Part shown: positions 5,933-7,931 of the stretch, in pieces
Layout of the letters: each line of letters starts with the position of its first letter
Numbering within the stretch: the first letter of the stretch is position 1
Assembly: GCA_023429265.1 (NCBI GenBank)
Contig: JAEYVS010000147.1
Span: 1 to 7,931, forward strand
Origin: Bacteroidota bacterium
Lineage (GTDB): Bacteria > Bacteroidota > Ignavibacteria > Tepidaquicellales > Tepidaquicellaceae
Reading direction: 5' to 3'
Length of the DNA stretch: 7,931 nt
Made by a program: the position numbers and the translations under genes
The notes under the pieces: generated by a model
Told to the model about the DNA's origin: nothing
Database searches by the model: none
Seen by the model: the letters and a program-made list of their open reading frames with translations, nothing else

Positions 5933-6325
5933 CTACTTAGCTTTATCTTCATCGACAGGAGTCTCATTGCCACCTTGCTGGGTAGAGTTACTATTCTTTT
6001 CATCCTTAGGAGGATCTCCGAGAGGAACTGTATTGTTGCCTTTTTCTTTGACTTCCTGCTTAGTTTTAGGGTCTACACTTCCATCAGGAGTTACACCTGA
6101 GTCATTTTTTCCCTGCTTCAAAGTATCCGAATAGCTTCCGCTCCCGTCTTCCGGAGGATTACCAAGGGGGACTTCTCCTTCTTTAATTGTATCCTGTGTC
6201 TGTGTCATCGAATCAAGGATTGTGTCACCATTGGTCTTAAACAATATCCCCTCCTTATAAAAAATGAAGATCATCACAAAAACCAGTATTGCAATTACAG
6301 GTAGTAATATTTTTCTTTTATCCAT
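5933..6325 (-). CDS. Membrane-anchored low-complexity acidic protein with internal repeat (130 aa)
   Basis: I do not recognise a family. After MDKRK, residues 6-23 form one hydrophobic segment. The basic start and lack of an obvious cleavage site suggest an N-in anchor with a periplasmic tail. The remaining 105 residues are hydrophilic, rich in Asp, Glu, Lys, Gly, Pro, Asn, Thr and Gln, and probably disordered. A short motif occurs twice, VPLGNPPED (52-60) and VPLGDPPKD (100-108), 48 residues apart and each followed by Gly/Ser/Asn-rich sequence. Translation is well supported: AGGAGG (6335-6340 on the minus strand) lies nine bases before the ATG. The gene lies between two T9SS cargo genes, 18 bases before the propeller gene, so a role in the cell envelope or with the cargo is possible but unproven. 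Such tails can be linkers or wall/peptidoglycan-spanning spacers. Confidence 0.72.
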   Translation of the reverse strand: MDKRKILLPVIAILVFVMIFIFYKEGILFKTNGDTILDSMTQTQDTIKEGEVPLGNPPEDGSGSYSDTLKQGKNDSGVTPDGSVDPKTKQEVKEKGNNTVPLGDPPKDEKNSNSTQQGGNETPVDEDKAK

Positions 6326-6334
6326 ACTTTTTAA

Positions 6335-6340
6335 CCTCCT
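6335..6340 (-). promoter_or_regulatory. Strong ribosome binding site of the 130-residue membrane protein
   Basis: On the minus strand this reads AGGAGG, a perfect Shine-Dalgarno core nine bases before the ATG at 6325. It fixes the start and supports real translation of this unrecognised gene. Confidence 0.8.
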
Positions 6341-6354
6341 CTATTTAAATAAGT

Positions 6355-6384
6355 TCAGTGAGGTACCAATCGGAACCCCACTGA
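6355..6384. repeat. Imperfect inverted repeat between the two rightmost minus-strand genes
   Basis: Positions 6355-6367 (TCAGTGAGGTACC) pair with 6372-6384 as a 13-bp stem with two mismatches around the loop AATC. It lies 20 bases after the stop of the large T9SS cargo gene and just before the AGGAGG of the next gene. On the minus strand the sequence after it is AT-rich but lacks a proper run of Ts, so it is more likely a partial terminator, a processing site or an mRNA 3'-end stabiliser than a full terminator. Confidence 0.55.
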
Positions 6385-6404
6385 GTGAATATTAATAAAG
6401 AGTT

Positions 6405-7931
6405 TTATTTGTTGAGCATCATTCTCTTGGTTTCAACAAAGTCACCTGCTTCGAGCTTATAAAAATAAACACCGCTTGAGAGATTTTCAGCGCTGAATAC
6501 TGTTTCGTAGCTGCCCGCCTGCATTTCGGCATTAATAAGGGTCTTTATCTCTCTGCCAAGCATATCGTAAACGGATAATTTTACATATGCTGCTTCAGGA
6601 ATTGAAAACATAATTCTTGTAGCGGGATTGAATGGATTTGGGTAATTCTGGCTCAGGCTATATTTATCGGGTAAATTTCCATTATTACCGGTAATATTTG
6701 TTGTAACATTGAAAAAGGCAAAGTAACCGATACCTGTACCCCAGCTTGTTGCTCTGCCTCTTTCACTTGCTGACCAGAAGTGTCCGTTTTGTTTTGCGTC
6801 AATTGCAATCCCTGTGTAATCACCAAATCTGTTAGATCCGCCTCCCAAATTTCCGGTTCCTGCCTGGGTTTGCACGGAGCCGAGATTTGATGTTCCTGCG
6901 AAACCAATAACTCTGGATTCAGGATATATCGTTGACGCTCCCCTTGAGAATGCTATACCTACGCTGTCTATTCCAAAGACAGGGGACCTAAACTGCGGCG
7001 CAACATCAGGGAATACGTACCAGAACCCTGATGAACCTGTTCCGGGTTCTCGGTTCAATGCTCCGGTGGACCTGTTAATGTCATAGAATCTTATATTAGA
7101 GTTATTTCCCGCTCCCCAGTTATATGAATATGGAATTGCTGTGAATAAACTTCCATTAGAATAAATTACGTCCTGGGTTCTGCAATCAAAGGCATCGAAT
7201 GTTCCTCCCCCCAGCATTGGTGCATCCGGCGGCGGAGCGTATGCTGTTACATTGACCGTGTTTTGCAGAACAAGCGCGGGTGACGGGTCAGTGGGATTAT
7301 CTATCCTCCAGAGTGAGAGCTTATCCCAGCCTCCGGATTTTGTGTTCAATAAATAAACCTGTGAAAGTCCAAACCAGTTTTGTGCCGGCTTAAGTGTAAA
7401 GGCTTTACTTGCATCGGAGTTATTCATATTCCAGAAGTCATGCCAGGTTACCGAAGCACCTGCGTATAACTGACTTCTTTTAAGGATCCTGATCTTTGCA
7501 TACTGGAATGCATCCGACTGATTATATTGGTTAGAGGTAATTACCACGGCTCCCGTAGTGAGACTGCCGCCGGTAAATCCTAATCCGGGATAATCTGCCC
7601 AATTATTTGTTGATGTGCTGCCGTTCACGTGCGCATTGAGAGTATATGTCCACCATAGACCTGTCGGACTTGATGTCTGTGAAACAGCTACTCTATAGAA
7701 TGACTGCAAACCGCTTCTCTGGAGAGCTATGAATATCCACCTGAGCGCCCATGGATCATAGAATACCTTTGGGTCAAATATATTCTGGCCTGCTCCGCTC
7801 GGAAAGAAACTTTGAAATGTGCTTGTTGTGAGCAGGTTAAGATTAGTTGTTCTGTCATAAATATGATACTGCTCTTTAGTGACTACCATCACGTGTAATG
7901 GACCAACGGCTATGTCGCAGTCAGGTGGCTG
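6405..7931 (-). CDS. Large T9SS-exported protein, 3' 508 residues (5' end outside window)
   Basis: The frame is open to the right edge. An internal GTG at 7892 is not the likely start, because the 13 codons before it read QPPDCDIAVGPLH. PPDxxIAVGPxHV is a recurring motif near the N-terminus of the mature part of many secreted bacterial proteins, so the start and signal peptide should lie not far upstream of the window. The following residues (VMVVTKEQYHIYDRTT, then FDPKVFYDPWALRW) fit a beta-propeller-like extracellular domain in which a strand reports that the data 'are a record or result'; no catalytic motif is recognised. The C-terminus is a T9SS type A sorting domain: SQNYPNPFNPAT (about 427-438 of the visible part), VYDMLGREI, SGVYFYKLEAGDF and the terminal TKRMMLNK. 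It is probably a surface or secreted protein of unknown ligand and heads the visible minus-strand series, 79 bases before the 130-residue gene. Confidence 0.85.
   Translation of the reverse strand, partial: QPPDCDIAVGPLHVMVVTKEQYHIYDRTTNLNLLTTSTFQSFFPSGAGQNIFDPKVFYDPWALRWIFIALQRSGLQSFYRVAVSQTSSPTGLWWTYTLNAHVNGSTSTNNWADYPGLGFTGGSLTTGAVVITSNQYNQSDAFQYAKIRILKRSQLYAGASVTWHDFWNMNNSDASKAFTLKPAQNWFGLSQVYLLNTKSGGWDKLSLWRIDNPTDPSPALVLQNTVNVTAYAPPPDAPMLGGGTFDAFDCRTQDVIYSNGSLFTAIPYSYNWGAGNNSNIRFYDINRSTGALNREPGTGSSGFWYVFPDVAPQFRSPVFGIDSVGIAFSRGASTIYPESRVIGFAGTSNLGSVQTQAGTGNLGGGSNRFGDYTGIAIDAKQNGHFWSASERGRATSWGTGIGYFAFFNVTTNITGNNGNLPDKYSLSQNYPNPFNPATRIMFSIPEAAYVKLSVYDMLGREIKTLINAEMQAGSYETVFSAENLSSGVYFYKLEAGDFVETKRMMLNK

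Noticed and set aside
5880..6134. 84-codon plus-strand frame across the junction of the propeller and 130-residue genes
   Set aside because: It overlaps two better supported minus-strand genes and lacks a ribosome site.
6653..6907. 84-codon frame on the minus strand inside the large T9SS cargo gene
   Set aside because: It is an alternative frame of a gene with a clear sorting domain and continuous coding.

Overview
The window most likely comes from a Bacteroidota-related bacterium of the Ignavibacteria/Melioribacter type, probably a metagenome-derived contig. The main clue is two secreted proteins ending in a type IX secretion (T9SS) type A sorting domain with the QNYPNPFNP signature that is abundant in Ignavibacteria. 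The moderate, AT-leaning composition fits, as do the mixed strong and absent Shine-Dalgarno sites and the apparent TTG starts. This assignment is inference from protein style; no marker gene is present.

Left part, bases 1-3609: a redox/ergothioneine block. It opens with the 3' end of a thioredoxin-fold gene (+). A histidine-betaine methyltransferase gene, egtD (+), follows 21 bases later. The sulfoxide synthase gene egtB lies on the minus strand and converges on egtD, with a bidirectional terminator between them whose left arm is the last codons of egtD. A 77-base intergenic region then separates egtB from a divergent ABC ATPase of the OpuCA/quaternary-amine type (+). EgtD makes hercynine from histidine and SAM, and EgtB oxidatively couples hercynine to a cysteine donor. 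The C-S lyase (EgtE), gamma-Glu-Cys ligase (EgtA) and amidohydrolase (EgtC) are not in the window. Known ergothioneine importers (EgtUV) belong to the same betaine/choline ABC family as the ATPase next to egtB, so a transport link is a reasonable but unproven hypothesis.

Middle, 3610-3945: a 61-residue single-membrane-segment protein with a strong ribosome binding site, closed by a second bidirectional terminator.

Right part, 3939-7931: four minus-strand genes, probably one transcription unit running from the right edge down to that terminator. In transcription order they are a large T9SS-exported protein (5' end outside the window), a 130-residue membrane-anchored low-complexity protein with an internal repeat, a T9SS-exported Ycf48-like/BNR beta-propeller protein, and a Pr6Pr-family six-helix membrane protein. 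Two of the gaps between them hold inverted repeats.

No stretch over 300 bases lacks a gene. I see no tRNA, rRNA, CRISPR array, insertion sequence or phage gene, and no promoter I could defend. The individual families are known. The most interesting points are the ergothioneine gene arrangement with an orphan betaine-type ATPase, the terminators shared by converging genes, and the two unrecognised small membrane proteins.
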